64,000 bases of DNA from Bacillota bacterium (GTDB lineage Bacteria; Bacillota; Clostridia; Lachnospirales; Lachnospiraceae): assembly GCA_023386815.1 (NCBI GenBank), contig JAEWIZ010000005.1, forward strand, positions 97,953-161,952, given 5' to 3'. A model generated the notes under the pieces. The model was given only the letters and a program-made list of their open reading frames with translations, was not told the DNA's origin and ran no database searches. Position numbers and translations under genes: made by a program. Below, in pieces: positions 41,136-49,880 of the stretch (its first letter is position 1; each line of letters starts with the position of its first letter).

Positions 41136-41771
41136 ATGAAAAAAGCGATTTTAGCTACTAAAGTCGGAATGACTCAGGTTTTCGGTGAAAACGGAGTGCT
41201 TGTTCCGGTAACAGTATTGCAGGCTGGTCCACTTTTCGTTACACAGGTTAAAACTGTTGATAATGATGGATACGCAGCAGTACAGGTTGGTTTTGGTGAT
41301 ATCAGAGAGTCTCTGGTAAATAAGCCAAGAAAAGGACACTTTGCAAAAGCAGGTGTTGCTAATAAAAGACATCTTAGAGAATTCAAGTTTGAGAATGCTG
41401 CTGACTACAAAGTAGGTCAGGAAATCAAAGCTGATATCTTCGCAGAAGGTGACAGAATTGATGCAGTAGGTAAAACTAAGGGAAAAGGTTTCCAAGGAGC
41501 AATCAAGAGACACAATTTATCAAGAGGACCAATGAAGCACGGTTCCAAGTATCACAGACATGCAGGTTCCAACGGTGCTGCAACAACACCTGGTAGAGTA
41601 TTCAAAGGTAAGCACATGCCTGGTCATATGGGAGCTGTAAGAGCTACAGTTCAGAATCTTGAAATTGTAAGAGTTGATGTTGAAAAGAACCTTATTCTTG
41701 TGAAGGGTGCTGTACCTGGACCAAAGAAATCCTTAGTAATGCTGAAAGAATCAGTAAAGAAATCAAACTAG
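41136..41771 (+). CDS. rplC: 50S ribosomal protein L3
   Basis: Early-assembly protein near the peptidyl transferase centre, 211 residues. Seen: KKAILATKVGMTQVFGENG, and the loop region GKGFQGAIKRHNLSRGPMKHGSKYHRHAGSNGAATTPGRVFKGKHMPGHMG with the Gln-containing tip conserved. AGGAGG precedes the ATG. Confidence 0.98.
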   Translation: MKKAILATKVGMTQVFGENGVLVPVTVLQAGPLFVTQVKTVDNDGYAAVQVGFGDIRESLVNKPRKGHFAKAGVANKRHLREFKFENAADYKVGQEIKADIFAEGDRIDAVGKTKGKGFQGAIKRHNLSRGPMKHGSKYHRHAGSNGAATTPGRVFKGKHMPGHMGAVRATVQNLEIVRVDVEKNLILVKGAVPGPKKSLVMLKESVKKSN

Positions 41772-41797
41772 AGCTTTAAGAAAGGAGGAACACTTAA

Positions 41798-42418
41798 ATG
41801 GCAAATGTAAAAGTTTACAATATCGAAGGTAAAGAAGTTGGCACATTAGAGCTTAACGATGCAATCTTCGGAGTAGAGATAAATGATCATTTAGTTCACC
41901 AGGCAGTTGTGTTGCAGTTAGCAAACAAACGTCAGGGAACACAAAGCGCAAAAACCCGTGCTGAAGTAAGCGGCGGCGGAAGAAAGCCTTGGAGACAAAA
42001 AGGAACCGGTCATGCTAGACAGGGTTCAACCAGATCCCCTCAGTGGAAGGGCGGCGGTGTTGTATTCGCTCCAAAGCCTAGAGATTATTCCTTCAAGATG
42101 AATAAGAAGGAAAAGGCTCTTGCAATTAAATCAGCTTTAACATCCAGAGTAAATGAAGCTAAATTCTTTGTTCTTGATGACTTAAGCTTTGGTGAGATCA
42201 AGACAAAGAACATGAAGGCAGTTCTTGATAGCTTAAAATTACAGAAAGCATTAGTTGTAATCGGAGAGAAAAATGCTAATGTACAGCTTTCTGCAAGAAA
42301 CCTTCCTAAAGTAAGAACAGTAGTATCAAACTCCATTAACGTATACGACATCTTAAAGTATGATACTTTAGTATTAACTAAGGATGCTGTAGCAAAGATT
42401 GAGGAGGTGTACGCATAA
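41798..42418 (+). CDS. rplD: 50S ribosomal protein L4
   Basis: Exit-tunnel protein, 206 residues. The extended tunnel loop is clear (KTRAEVSGGGRKPWRQKGTGHARQGSTRSPQWKGGGVVFAPKPRDYSFKMNKK). In some bacteria L4 represses the S10 operon. AAAGGAGG precedes the ATG. Its TAATG overlaps the rplW start. Confidence 0.98.
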   Translation: MANVKVYNIEGKEVGTLELNDAIFGVEINDHLVHQAVVLQLANKRQGTQSAKTRAEVSGGGRKPWRQKGTGHARQGSTRSPQWKGGGVVFAPKPRDYSFKMNKKEKALAIKSALTSRVNEAKFFVLDDLSFGEIKTKNMKAVLDSLKLQKALVVIGEKNANVQLSARNLPKVRTVVSNSINVYDILKYDTLVLTKDAVAKIEEVYA

Positions 42419-42717
42419 TGGCAGATTTAAAATATTATGATGTCATCATTAAACCAATCGTAACTGAGAAGAGCATGAACGAGATGAGCGAAAAGAAATA
42501 TACATTCTCAGTTCGTCCAGAAGCTACAAAGAATCAGATAAAAGAAGCTGTTGAGAAAATGTTTGTCGGAGCAAAGGTTGAGAGAGTTAATACCATTAAC
42601 CAGGACGGAAAGACACGCAGACGTGGCGCTACTTCCGGTAAGACCTCTAAGGTGAAGAAAGCAATTGTTCAGTTAACAGCTGACAGTGCTGAGATCGAAA
42701 TTTTCTCAGGACTATAA
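42418..42717 (+). CDS. rplW: 50S ribosomal protein L23
   Basis: Protein at the tunnel exit that docks trigger factor and SRP, 99 residues. Typical YYDVIIKPIVTEKSMNEM..KYTFSVRPEATKNQIKEAVEKMF. Its ATG shares one base with the rplD stop, so the two genes are translationally coupled. Confidence 0.98.
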   Translation: MADLKYYDVIIKPIVTEKSMNEMSEKKYTFSVRPEATKNQIKEAVEKMFVGAKVERVNTINQDGKTRRRGATSGKTSKVKKAIVQLTADSAEIEIFSGL

Positions 42718-42803
42718 AAAAGTGAAAGAAGCTTATCTTTCGCAATATTACACAAGATGTTAAGAAAACAATATTTAACATCGTTTTGAAAGGAGTGCAA
42801 ATC

Positions 42804-43646
42804 ATGGGAATTAAAACCTATAACCCATATACACCTTCCAGAAGACACATGACTGGTTCTGATTTTGCTGAAATCACTGCATCAAAGCCTGAGAAATCAT
42901 TGGTTGTTTCCTTAAATAAGAAAGCAGGCCGTAACAATCAGGGTAAGATCACAGTAAGACACCAGGGTGGTGGCTCTAGAAGAAAATATAGAATCATCGA
43001 TTTCAAGAGAAGAAAAGACGGTATTCCAGCAACTGTTGTTAGCATCGAATATGATCCAAACAGAACAGCAAATATCGCATTAATCAGCTATGCTGATGGT
43101 GAAAAAGCATATATCCTTGCTCCTAACGGTCTTACTGTTGGAACAAAGGTTATGAATGGCGAGACAGCTGAAATTAGAGTAGGTAACTGCTTACCACTTC
43201 AGAATATTCCAGTAGGTACTCAGATTCACAACATCGAGTTATATCCTGGAAAAGGTGCTCAGTTAGTACGTGCGGCTGGTAACTCAGCACAGCTTATGGC
43301 TAAAGAAGGTAAGTACGCTACACTTCGTCTTCCAAGTGGTGAAATGAGACTTGTTCCAATCATCTGTAGAGCAACAATCGGTCAGGTTGGTAACATTGAT
43401 CATGAACTTATCACAATCGGTAAAGCAGGACGTAAACGTCACATGGGTATCAGACCTACTGTACGTGGTTCCGTAATGAACCCTAATGACCATCCTCACG
43501 GTGGTGGTGAAGGTAGAACAGGTATCGGTCGTCCAGGCCCTGTTACTCCTTGGGGTAAACCAGCTCTCGGTCTTAAGACTAGAAAGCACAACAAAAAATC
43601 TAATAAGCTTATCGTAAGAAGAAGAGACGGTAAAGCGATTAAGTAA
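42804..43646 (+). CDS. rplB: 50S ribosomal protein L2
   Basis: Large rRNA-binding protein required for peptidyl transfer and subunit joining, 280 residues. Seen: GIKTYNPYTPSRRHMTG, RNNQGKITVRHQGGGSRRKYRIIDF and the C-terminal VRGSVMNPNDHPHGGGEGRTGIGRPGPVTPWGKP with the conserved His. ATG 42804 follows GAAAGGAG; an upstream in-frame start at 42786 overlaps that site. Confidence 0.98.
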   Translation: MGIKTYNPYTPSRRHMTGSDFAEITASKPEKSLVVSLNKKAGRNNQGKITVRHQGGGSRRKYRIIDFKRRKDGIPATVVSIEYDPNRTANIALISYADGEKAYILAPNGLTVGTKVMNGETAEIRVGNCLPLQNIPVGTQIHNIELYPGKGAQLVRAAGNSAQLMAKEGKYATLRLPSGEMRLVPIICRATIGQVGNIDHELITIGKAGRKRHMGIRPTVRGSVMNPNDHPHGGGEGRTGIGRPGPVTPWGKPALGLKTRKHNKKSNKLIVRRRDGKAIK

Positions 43647-43757
43647 TCATTTCTAGAACATGTACAAATTAAGCAAATGATGTTTAAACATTTGCGAATC
43701 AAACAACAAAGAAATGATGCCGTTTCAATAATTATGGATCTGATCGTGGAATCAGAT
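43646..43757 (+). other. Nested hairpins between rplB and rpsS
   Basis: ATCATTTCT (43646-43654)/AGAAATGAT (43710-43718) encloses GCAAATG (43673-43679)/CATTTGC (43689-43695); then ATCTGAT (43738-43744)/ATCAGAT (43751-43757). The first arm begins within the rplB stop codon. Confidence 0.65.
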
Positions 43758-43789
43758 TCGATAGAAGATTTCTAAGGAGGTTAGAATAC

Positions 43790-44068
43790 ATGGCTCGTTC
43801 ACTTAAAAAGGGACCATTTGCTGATGATCATTTATTGAAAAAAGTAGATGCGTTGAATGCAAGCGGAGAGAAGACTGTTATTAAGACATGGTCACGCCGC
43901 TCAACAATTTTCCCACAGATGGTTGGTCATACAATCGCAGTTCATGATGGAAAAAGACATGTGCCTGTATATGTGACAGAAGATATGGTTGGACACAAGC
44001 TTGGTGAGTTTGTTGCTACCAGAACCTATAGAGGACACGGAAAAGACGAAAAGAAAACAAGAAGATAA
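43790..44068 (+). CDS. rpsS: 30S ribosomal protein S19
   Basis: Head protein of the small subunit, 92 residues. Opening ARSLKKGPFADDHLLKKVDALN and IKTWSRRSTIFPQMVGHTIAVHDGKRHVPVYVTEDMVGHKLGEF are diagnostic. TAAGGAGG precedes the ATG. Confidence 0.98.
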   Translation: MARSLKKGPFADDHLLKKVDALNASGEKTVIKTWSRRSTIFPQMVGHTIAVHDGKRHVPVYVTEDMVGHKLGEFVATRTYRGHGKDEKKTRR

Positions 44069-44100
44069 TGCAGTTGCATTAGATGGAAGGAGGTTCATCC

Positions 44101-44484
44101 ATGGCGAAAGGACATAGATCCCAAATAAAGAGAGAAAGAAATGAGCAGAAGGATAACAGAGCATCAGCTAAATTAAGCTTTGCAAGAATTTCTGTACAGA
44201 AGGCTTGTTTCGTTTTAGACGCCATTCGTGGTAAGGATGTACAGACAGCACTTGGTATCTTAGCATATAGCCCAAGATATGCATCTGCTGTAGTTGAGAA
44301 ATTATTAAAGTCAGCAATTGCGAATGCTGAAGTTAAAAATATGGATACTTCTAAGCTTTACATTGATGAATGTTTTGCTAACCAAGGACCAATTATGAAA
44401 AGAATCAGACCTAGAGCTAGAGGCACAGCTTATCGTATCGAAAAGAGAATGTGTCATATTACAGTAGTTCTGAATGAAAGATAA
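44101..44484 (+). CDS. rplV: 50S ribosomal protein L22
   Basis: Exit-tunnel protein, 127 residues. Seen: ASAKLSFARISVQKACFVLDAIRGKDVQTALGIL and the tunnel hairpin RIRPRARGTAYRIEKRMCHITVVLNE. ATG 44101 follows GAAGGAGG; the in-frame ATG 44083 lies upstream of that site. N terminus slightly extended (KGHRSQIKRERNEQKDNR). Confidence 0.98.
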   Translation: MAKGHRSQIKRERNEQKDNRASAKLSFARISVQKACFVLDAIRGKDVQTALGILAYSPRYASAVVEKLLKSAIANAEVKNMDTSKLYIDECFANQGPIMKRIRPRARGTAYRIEKRMCHITVVLNER

Positions 44485-44495
44485 GGAGGGCAATA

Positions 44496-45155
44496 ATGGG
44501 ACAAAAGGTTAATCCTCATGGCATAAGAGTCGGAGTTATTAAAGACTGGGACTCTAAATGGTACGCTGAAGCGGATTTTGCTGACAATCTCGTAGAAGAT
44601 TACAACATTAGAAAATTCCTTAAGAAAAAGTTATACAGTGCAGGAATTTCCAAGATCGAGATTGAAAGAGCATCTGACCGTTTGAAAATAATCATCTTTA
44701 CTTCAAAGCCTGGTGTAGTAATTGGTAGAGCAGGTGCTGAAATCGAGAATTTAAAGAATGAAGTTCAGAAGTTTACAGATAAGAAGTTAAATCTGGAAAT
44801 CAAAGAAATTAAGAAACCGGATCTCAACGCTCAGTTAGTAGCTGAAAATATTGCTGCTCAGCTTGAGAATCGTATTTCATTTAGAAGAGCTATGAAATCT
44901 GTTATGTCCAGAACAATGAAATCTGGAGCAAAAGGTATCAAGACTGCTGTTGCAGGACGTCTTGGTGGCGCAGATATGGCTCGTGTAGAATTCTATAGTG
45001 AAGGAACTATCCCGTTGCAGACCTTACGTGCAGATATCGATTATGGATTTGCTGAAGCAACAACCACATACGGTAAGACAGGTGTTAAGGTTTGGATTTA
45101 TCTTGGCGAAGTGCTTCCTGTTAAAGGAGCAAAAGTAGAAGGGAGCGACAAATAA
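44496..45155 (+). CDS. rpsC: 30S ribosomal protein S3
   Basis: mRNA-entry protein of the small subunit, 219 residues. GQKVNPHGIRVGVIKDWDSKWYA, KH domain (IIIFTSKPGVVIGRAGAEIENLK) and C-terminal AVAGRLGGADMARVEFYSEGTIPLQTLRADIDYGFAEATTTYG. AAGGAGG precedes the ATG. Shares its last base with the rplP start. Confidence 0.98.
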   Translation: MGQKVNPHGIRVGVIKDWDSKWYAEADFADNLVEDYNIRKFLKKKLYSAGISKIEIERASDRLKIIIFTSKPGVVIGRAGAEIENLKNEVQKFTDKKLNLEIKEIKKPDLNAQLVAENIAAQLENRISFRRAMKSVMSRTMKSGAKGIKTAVAGRLGGADMARVEFYSEGTIPLQTLRADIDYGFAEATTTYGKTGVKVWIYLGEVLPVKGAKVEGSDK

Positions 45156-45592
45156 TGTTAATGCCTAAAAGAGTTAAACGCCGTAAGCAATTTCGCGGTA
45201 GTATGGCTGGTAAGCCATGCAGAGGAACAACCATTAATCAGGGCGAATTCGGCCTTGTAGCAATGGAACCATGCTGGATCAAGTCAAATCAGATTGAAGC
45301 AGCTCGTATCGCTATGACCCGTTTTACAAAGCGTGGCGGTAAAGTATATATTAAAATATTCCCTGACAAGCCTGTTACAACAAAGCCAGCTGAAACTCGA
45401 ATGGGTTCCGGTAAAGGTTCCTTAGAGTACTGGGTAGCTGTAGTTAAGCCAGGTCGTGTTATGTTTGAAATCTCAGGTGTTGCTGAAGAGACAGCAAGAG
45501 AAGCATTACGTCTTGCTATGCATAAATTGCCGGTTAAATGCAAGATTGTATCCCGTGCGGACTTAGAAGGCGGTGAAAACAGTGAAAATTAA
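45155..45592 (+). CDS. rplP: 50S ribosomal protein L16
   Basis: A-site-proximal protein, 145 residues. LMPKRVKRRKQFRGSMAGKPCRGTTINQGEFGLVAMEPCWIKSNQIEAARIAMTRF and MGSGKGSLEYWVAVVKPGRVMFEI are typical. The C terminus (EGGENSEN) reaches into rpmC, whose start it overlaps by 11 bases. Confidence 0.98.
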   Translation: MLMPKRVKRRKQFRGSMAGKPCRGTTINQGEFGLVAMEPCWIKSNQIEAARIAMTRFTKRGGKVYIKIFPDKPVTTKPAETRMGSGKGSLEYWVAVVKPGRVMFEISGVAEETAREALRLAMHKLPVKCKIVSRADLEGGENSEN

Positions 45593-45791
45593 TAAGTATG
45601 TAGAAGAGTTAAAATCAAAATCAGCTACAGAACTGAATCAAGAATTAGTAGCTGCGAAGAAGGAACTTTTCAATTTAAGGTTCCAGAATGCAACTAACCA
45701 GTTGGATAATACAAGCAGAATTAAAGAAGTTAGAAAAAACATTGCAAGAATTCAGACAGTAATCTCTGAACTTTCTAAGGCTTCTAAATAA
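45582..45791 (+). CDS. rpmC: 50S ribosomal protein L29
   Basis: Small helical protein at the tunnel exit, 69 residues (MKINKYVEELKSKSATELNQELVAAKKELFNLRFQNATNQLDN..). GTG 45582 is chosen because AGAAGGCGG lies nine bases before it; GTG 45573 overlaps that site. Overlaps the rplP end. Confidence 0.96.
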   Translation: MKINKYVEELKSKSATELNQELVAAKKELFNLRFQNATNQLDNTSRIKEVRKNIARIQTVISELSKASK

Positions 45792-45847
45792 TTTAGGGTC
45801 GATTGTTAACCGGTTGTTAACCTTCGATCATGGAAAGGAGTATCGTT

Positions 45848-46102
45848 GTGGAAAGAAATTTAAGAAAAGTTCGTATCGGTAAAGTAGTTAGCGATAAGAT
45901 GGATAAAACAGTCGTTGTAGCTGTTGTTGATAACGTTAAGCATCCTCTCTATGGCAAGATCGTAAAGAGAACTTACAAGCTTAAGGCTCATGATGAGAAC
46001 AATGAGTGCAACATCGGAGATAGAGTAAAGGTAATGGAAACAAGACCTTTGTCTAAAGATAAGAGATGGAGACTTGTGGAGATTATCGAGAAAGCGAAAT
46101 AA
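45848..46102 (+). CDS. rpsQ: 30S ribosomal protein S17
   Basis: Primary 16S-binding protein, 84 residues: ERNLRKVRIGKVVSDKMDKTVVVAVVDNVKHPLYGKIVKRTYKLKAHDENNECNIGDRVKVMETRPLSKDKRWRLV. GTG 45848 follows AAAGGAG by six bases; the frame is open to 45830. A 205-bp spacer, long for this position, follows. Confidence 0.97.
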   Translation: MERNLRKVRIGKVVSDKMDKTVVVAVVDNVKHPLYGKIVKRTYKLKAHDENNECNIGDRVKVMETRPLSKDKRWRLVEIIEKAK

Positions 46103-46307
46103 TCTTCAGGCAAGAATTTTACAACAAAACGATTTAGTTTTGCTCTGAGAATTCAACGAGAAGTATGGTGAAATAAAGAATATTTCACATTCGACACCAG
46201 GTGGCCTTACGGCCTAATGATCGTTAACGCAAATAGCGTATACTTCACTCGTAGCAAGAGAGTGTATCGAAAATTCTCTTGTTGATTACACTGAAAGGAG
46301 TATTATC
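46103..46307 (+). other. 205-bp structured spacer between rpsQ and rplN
   Basis: No ORF is supported. Hairpins: GTGAAATA (46168-46175)/TATTTCAC (46181-46188) and GGCC (46203-46206)-TTAC-GGCC (46211-46214), then a weaker CACTC/GAGTG around 46247-46265. It splits what is usually a tight rpsQ-rplN junction; no promoter is convincing. Confidence 0.55.
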
Positions 46308-46676
46308 ATGATACAAACAGAAACCAGACTTAAGGTTGCTGACAATACCGGTGCCAAAGAATTACTTTGCATTAGAGTACTTGGCGGATCAACCAGAAGA
46401 TATGCTAATATAGGTGATATCATCGTTGCTTCGGTTAAAGATGCAACACCAGGCGGTGTTGTAAAGAAGGGTGACGTTGTTAAGGCTGTTGTTGTTCGTA
46501 CTGTTAAAGGTGCACGCCGTAAAGACGGTTCCTATATTAGATTTGATGAGAATGCTGCCGTAATTATTAAAGAAGATAAGAACCCGAAGGGAACTCGTAT
46601 CTTTGGACCGGTAGCTAGAGAACTGAGAGAGAAACAGTTTATGAAGATTGTTTCTTTAGCACCAGAAGTATTATAG
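46308..46676 (+). CDS. rplN: 50S ribosomal protein L14
   Basis: Intersubunit-bridge protein, 122 residues, usual length: MIQTETRLKVADNTGAKELLCIRVLGGSTRRYANIGDIIVASVKDATPGG and DENAAVIIKEDKNPKGTRIFGPVARELRE. AAAGGAG precedes the ATG; rplX follows after 14 bp. Confidence 0.98.
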   Translation: MIQTETRLKVADNTGAKELLCIRVLGGSTRRYANIGDIIVASVKDATPGGVVKKGDVVKAVVVRTVKGARRKDGSYIRFDENAAVIIKEDKNPKGTRIFGPVARELREKQFMKIVSLAPEVL

Positions 46677-46690
46677 GGAGGTGTCGACAA

Positions 46691-47008
46691 ATGGCTATGA
46701 CAAAGATTAAGAAGAATGATCACGTTAAGGTGATCACTGGTAAGGATAAAGGCAAGGATGGCAAGGTTATCGAGGTTTCAGGCGGTAAAGTAATCGTTGA
46801 AGGCGTTAACACTGTTTCCAAGCACAGCAAAGCAAGCCAGAAGAATCCTAAGGGTGGAATTATTCATCAGGATTCACCAATCGATGCATCAAACGTAATG
46901 CTGCTTCACAAGGGCAAGCCTACTAGAGTTGGTTTCAAGACTGTTGAGACTAAGAAGGGTCCTAAGAAGGTACGTTTCGCAAAGACAACTGGCGATGTTA
47001 TTGATTAA
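46691..47008 (+). CDS. rplX: 50S ribosomal protein L24
   Basis: Assembly-initiating protein with an N-terminal KOW motif, 105 residues: KIKKNDHVKVITGKDKGKDGKVIEVSGGKVIVEGVNTVSKHSKASQ. GGAGGTG precedes the ATG (47 bases before a second Met). Confidence 0.97.
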   Translation: MAMTKIKKNDHVKVITGKDKGKDGKVIEVSGGKVIVEGVNTVSKHSKASQKNPKGGIIHQDSPIDASNVMLLHKGKPTRVGFKTVETKKGPKKVRFAKTTGDVID

Positions 47009-47031
47009 TTCAGAGAGGAGGAATATTCAAG

Positions 47032-47571
47032 TTGGCTAGATTAAAAGATTTTTATAATAATGATATAGTAGCCGGCATGACAAAGAAGTTCAATTATAAG
47101 AACGTTATGGAAGTGCCGAAATTAAATAAAATCGTAATCAACATGGGTGTTGGTGAAGCTAAGGATAACGCTAAGGTATTAGAGACAGCAGTGAAGGATC
47201 TCGAGATTATCGCAGGTCAGAAGGTTGTTACTACTAAGGCAAAGAAGTCCGTTGCTAACTTCAAAATCAGAGAAGGTATGCCAATCGGATGCAAGGTAAC
47301 ACTTAGAGGCGAAAAGATGTATGAGTTCGCTGATCGTTTAATCAACTTAGCATTACCTCGAGTTCGTGACTTTAGAGGTGTTAACCCAAATGCATTTGAC
47401 GGTAGAGGAAATTACTCTCTCGGTATTAAAGAGCAGTTAATCTTCCCTGAAATCGAATATGACAAGGTAGATAAGGTAAGAGGTATGGACATCATCTTCG
47501 TTACCACTGCTAAGACTGATGAAGAGGCACGTGAACTGTTAACACAATTCGGTATGCCGTTTAGAAAGTAG
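47032..47571 (+). CDS. rplE: 50S ribosomal protein L5
   Basis: 5S-rRNA-binding protein, 179 residues. Starts at TTG 47032 (MARLKDFYNNDI), which follows GAGAGGAGG; no nearby ATG in frame competes. Motifs: MEVPKLNKIVINMGVGEAK, GQKVVTTKAKKSVANFKIREGMPIGCKVTLRGEKMYEFADRLI and PRVRDFRGVNPNAFDGRGNYSLGIKEQLIFPEI. Confidence 0.98.
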   Translation: MARLKDFYNNDIVAGMTKKFNYKNVMEVPKLNKIVINMGVGEAKDNAKVLETAVKDLEIIAGQKVVTTKAKKSVANFKIREGMPIGCKVTLRGEKMYEFADRLINLALPRVRDFRGVNPNAFDGRGNYSLGIKEQLIFPEIEYDKVDKVRGMDIIFVTTAKTDEEARELLTQFGMPFRK

Positions 47572-47584
47572 AGGAGGTATTTCC

Positions 47585-47770
47585 ATGGCTAAAACGTCAA
47601 TGAAAGTAAAGCAACAACGTACGCAGAAATTCTCTACTAGAGAATACAACCGTTGCAGAATTTGTGGCCGTCCGCATGCATATTTAAGAAAATACGGCGT
47701 CTGCAGAATTTGTTTTCGTGAGTTAGCGTACAAAGGACAGATACCAGGCGTAAAGAAAGCTAGCTGGTAA
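47585..47770 (+). CDS. rpsZ: 30S ribosomal protein S14, zinc-binding type
   Basis: Short 61-residue form of S14: MAKTSMKVKQQRTQKFSTREYNRC with a Cys4 zinc site, CRIC (residues 24-27) and CRIC (40-43). This C+ form is the one that functions under zinc sufficiency; no C- paralogue is in the window. GGAGG precedes the ATG. Confidence 0.98.
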   Translation: MAKTSMKVKQQRTQKFSTREYNRCRICGRPHAYLRKYGVCRICFRELAYKGQIPGVKKASW

Positions 47771-47796
47771 GAGTTAAAGAAAGGAGGCAACTGAAA

Positions 47797-48198
47797 ATGA
47801 CAATGAGCGATCCTATTGCAGATATGCTTACAAGAATTCGTAATGCGAATACTGCAAAACACGATACAGTAGATGTACCTGCTTCTAAGATGAAAATTGC
47901 TATTGCCGACATCCTCTTGAAGGAAGGTTATATCAAGAAGTATGAAATCGAAGAAGTAGAAAGCTTTAAAACTATCCATATCACTTTAAAATATGGTAAA
48001 GATAAAAATGTTAAGATCATTACCGGTCTTAAGAGAATTTCCAAGCCAGGTCTTCGTGTTTACGCGAACAAAGACAACATGCCTAAGGTTCTTGGAGGAT
48101 TAGGCGTTGCAATTATTTCTACAAATAAGGGTGTTATCACCGATAGAGCTGCTAGAGAATTAAACGTTGGTGGCGAGGTTCTTGCATTCATCTGGTAA
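47797..48198 (+). CDS. rpsH: 30S ribosomal protein S8
   Basis: Central-domain rRNA-binding protein and, in enterobacteria, repressor of the spc operon; 133 residues. MSDPIADMLTRIRNANTAKHDTVDVPASKMKIAIADILLKEGYI and C-terminal ISTNKGVITDRAARELNVGGEVLAFIW. AAAGGAGG precedes the ATG (a second Met is two codons in). Confidence 0.98.
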   Translation: MTMSDPIADMLTRIRNANTAKHDTVDVPASKMKIAIADILLKEGYIKKYEIEEVESFKTIHITLKYGKDKNVKIITGLKRISKPGLRVYANKDNMPKVLGGLGVAIISTNKGVITDRAARELNVGGEVLAFIW

Positions 48199-48228
48199 GA
48201 AATCATACACCAATATACTATTGTAAAC

Positions 48229-48270
48229 TCGGAGATATTATCCCGGATAAACGGGATGATATTGTTTCCG
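48229..48270 (+). other. Long hairpin between rpsH and rplF
   Basis: TCGGAGATATTATCCCG (48229-48245) pairs with CGGGATGATATTGTTTCCGA (to 48271), nearly fully paired apart from a small bulge, loop GATAAA. No T tail. Located 30 bp after the rpsH stop and 62 bp before rplF. Confidence 0.75.
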
Positions 48271-48332
48271 AAGGAATAGGGCGAAATAAAATATTCATTT
48301 TATAAGTCCATAAAATCATAGGAGGTGCGGGC

Positions 48333-48875
48333 ATGTCACGTATAGGAAGAATGCCTATCGCTATTCCTGCAGGCGTTACTGTAGATATAGCAGAAAATAA
48401 TAAAGTTACCGTAAAAGGTTCCAAGGGAACTTTAGAGAGAGTATTACCAGCTGAGATGCAGATCAAAGTTGAGGGTACTGAAATAGTAGTTACAAGACCA
48501 AATGATTTAAAGAAAATGAAATCTTTACACGGTTTAACAAGAACCTTAATCTCTAACATGGTAGTTGGTGTAACTGATGGTTACTCCAAGACTCTTGAAA
48601 TCAACGGTGTTGGTTACAGAGCAGCAAAAGCTGGTAAAGAATTAACTTTAACATTAGGTTACTCCCATCCTGTTATTATGACTGATCCAGAAGGAATTGA
48701 ATCCGTAATGGAAGGTCAGAACAAGATTATTGTAAAAGGTATCGACAAAGAAAAGGTTGGCCAATATGCCGCTGAAATCAGAGCTAAAAGAGCACCGGAA
48801 CCTTATAAGGGCAAAGGTATTAAGTATTCTGATGAAGTTATCAGACGCAAGGTTGGTAAGACCGGTAAGAAATAA
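48333..48875 (+). CDS. rplF: 50S ribosomal protein L6
   Basis: Protein near the factor-binding site, 180 residues: MSRIGRMPIAIPAGVTVDIAENNKVTVKGSKGTLERVLP, and C-terminal GQYAAEIRAKRAPEPYKGKGIKYSDEVIRRKVGKTGKK. AGGAGGTG precedes the ATG. rplR follows after 16 bp. Confidence 0.98.
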   Translation: MSRIGRMPIAIPAGVTVDIAENNKVTVKGSKGTLERVLPAEMQIKVEGTEIVVTRPNDLKKMKSLHGLTRTLISNMVVGVTDGYSKTLEINGVGYRAAKAGKELTLTLGYSHPVIMTDPEGIESVMEGQNKIIVKGIDKEKVGQYAAEIRAKRAPEPYKGKGIKYSDEVIRRKVGKTGKK

Positions 48876-48891
48876 GGGAGGAGTGAAATAA

Positions 48892-49260
48892 ATGGTTAGT
48901 AAACAATCAAGATCTGAAAATCGTGTTAAGAAACATAAGAAATTACGTAATCGTTTCACAGGTACTCCTGAGAGACCGCGTTTAGCTGTATTTAGAAGTA
49001 ACAACCACATGTATGCACAGATTATTGATGATACAGTTGGTATGACTTTAGTTGCAGCATCCACACTTGAAAAAGATGTTAAAGCTGAGCTTCAGAAGAC
49101 CAATGACGTAGCAGCAGCAGCTTACTTAGGAACTGTTATCGCAAAGAAAGCATTGGATAAAGGTATTAAGGCTGTTGTCTTTGATAGAGGTGGCTTCATA
49201 TATCAAGGAAAGATCAAAGCATTGGCAGATTCAGCTCGTGAAGCTGGTCTGGAATTCTAA
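48892..49260 (+). CDS. rplR: 50S ribosomal protein L18
   Basis: 5S-rRNA-binding protein, 122 residues: ENRVKKHKKLRNRFTGTPERPRLAVFRSNNHMYAQIIDD and C-terminal FDRGGFIYQGKIKALADSAREAGLEF. GGGAGGAGTG precedes the ATG; rpsE follows after 16 bp. Confidence 0.98.
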   Translation: MVSKQSRSENRVKKHKKLRNRFTGTPERPRLAVFRSNNHMYAQIIDDTVGMTLVAASTLEKDVKAELQKTNDVAAAAYLGTVIAKKALDKGIKAVVFDRGGFIYQGKIKALADSAREAGLEF

Positions 49261-49276
49261 GCAAGGAGGAAAACAC

Positions 49277-49786
49277 ATGAAACGTACAATCGTTGATACA
49301 AGTCAACTAGAGTTAGAAGATAAAGTAGTATCAATCAAACGTGTAACTAAGGTTGTAAAAGGTGGTCGAAACTTCAGATTTACAGCATTAGTAGTTGTTG
49401 GTGACAAGAACGGACACGTTGGTGCGGGCCTCGGAAAAGCTTCCGAAATTCCGGAAGCAATCCGCAAAGGCAAGGAAGATGCGATTAAGAAATTAATCAG
49501 TTTTCCTATTGATGAAAATGGTAGTGTACCACATGACTATATCGGTAAGTTCGGTAGCGCAAACGTATTATTAAAACGTGCTCCTGAAGGTACTGGTGTC
49601 ATTGCAGGTGGCCCGGCGCGTAACGTTCTTGAGCTTGCTGGTATCAAGAATATCCGTACCAAATCACTTGGTTCTAACAATAAGCAGAACGTAGTTCTTG
49701 CTACAATTGAAGGATTAAGCCAATTAAAGACCCCTGAAGAAGTAGCTAAGCTTCGTGGTATTCCGGTAGAACAGTTATTAAAATAA
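49277..49786 (+). CDS. rpsE: 30S ribosomal protein S5
   Basis: Decoding-fidelity protein, 169 residues: LEDKVVSIKRVTKVVKGGRNFRFTALVVVGDKNGHVGAGLGKASEIPEAIRKGKEDAIKKLI and GTGVIAGGPARNVLELAGIKNIRTKSLGS. ATG 49277 (MKRTIVDTSQ) follows CAAGGAGGA; the frame runs upstream into rplR without a start of its own. Confidence 0.98.
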   Translation: MKRTIVDTSQLELEDKVVSIKRVTKVVKGGRNFRFTALVVVGDKNGHVGAGLGKASEIPEAIRKGKEDAIKKLISFPIDENGSVPHDYIGKFGSANVLLKRAPEGTGVIAGGPARNVLELAGIKNIRTKSLGSNNKQNVVLATIEGLSQLKTPEEVAKLRGIPVEQLLK

Positions 49787-49797
49787 TACAGAGGCAA

Positions 49798-49863
49798 ATG
49801 TGAATTGTAAAAAACACAATTCGCATAGCAAATTTGTGATGATACCAATTTTCATGGTATCAT
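49798..49863 (+). other. Two hairpins between rpsE and rpmD
   Basis: ATGTGAATTGT (49798-49808)/ACAATTCGCAT (49816-49826) and perfect ATGATACCA (49839-49847)/TGGTATCAT (49855-49863). The second ends just before the rpmD RBS (TGGAGG). Confidence 0.7.
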
Positions 49864-49880
49864 TTGAATGGAGGCTAATT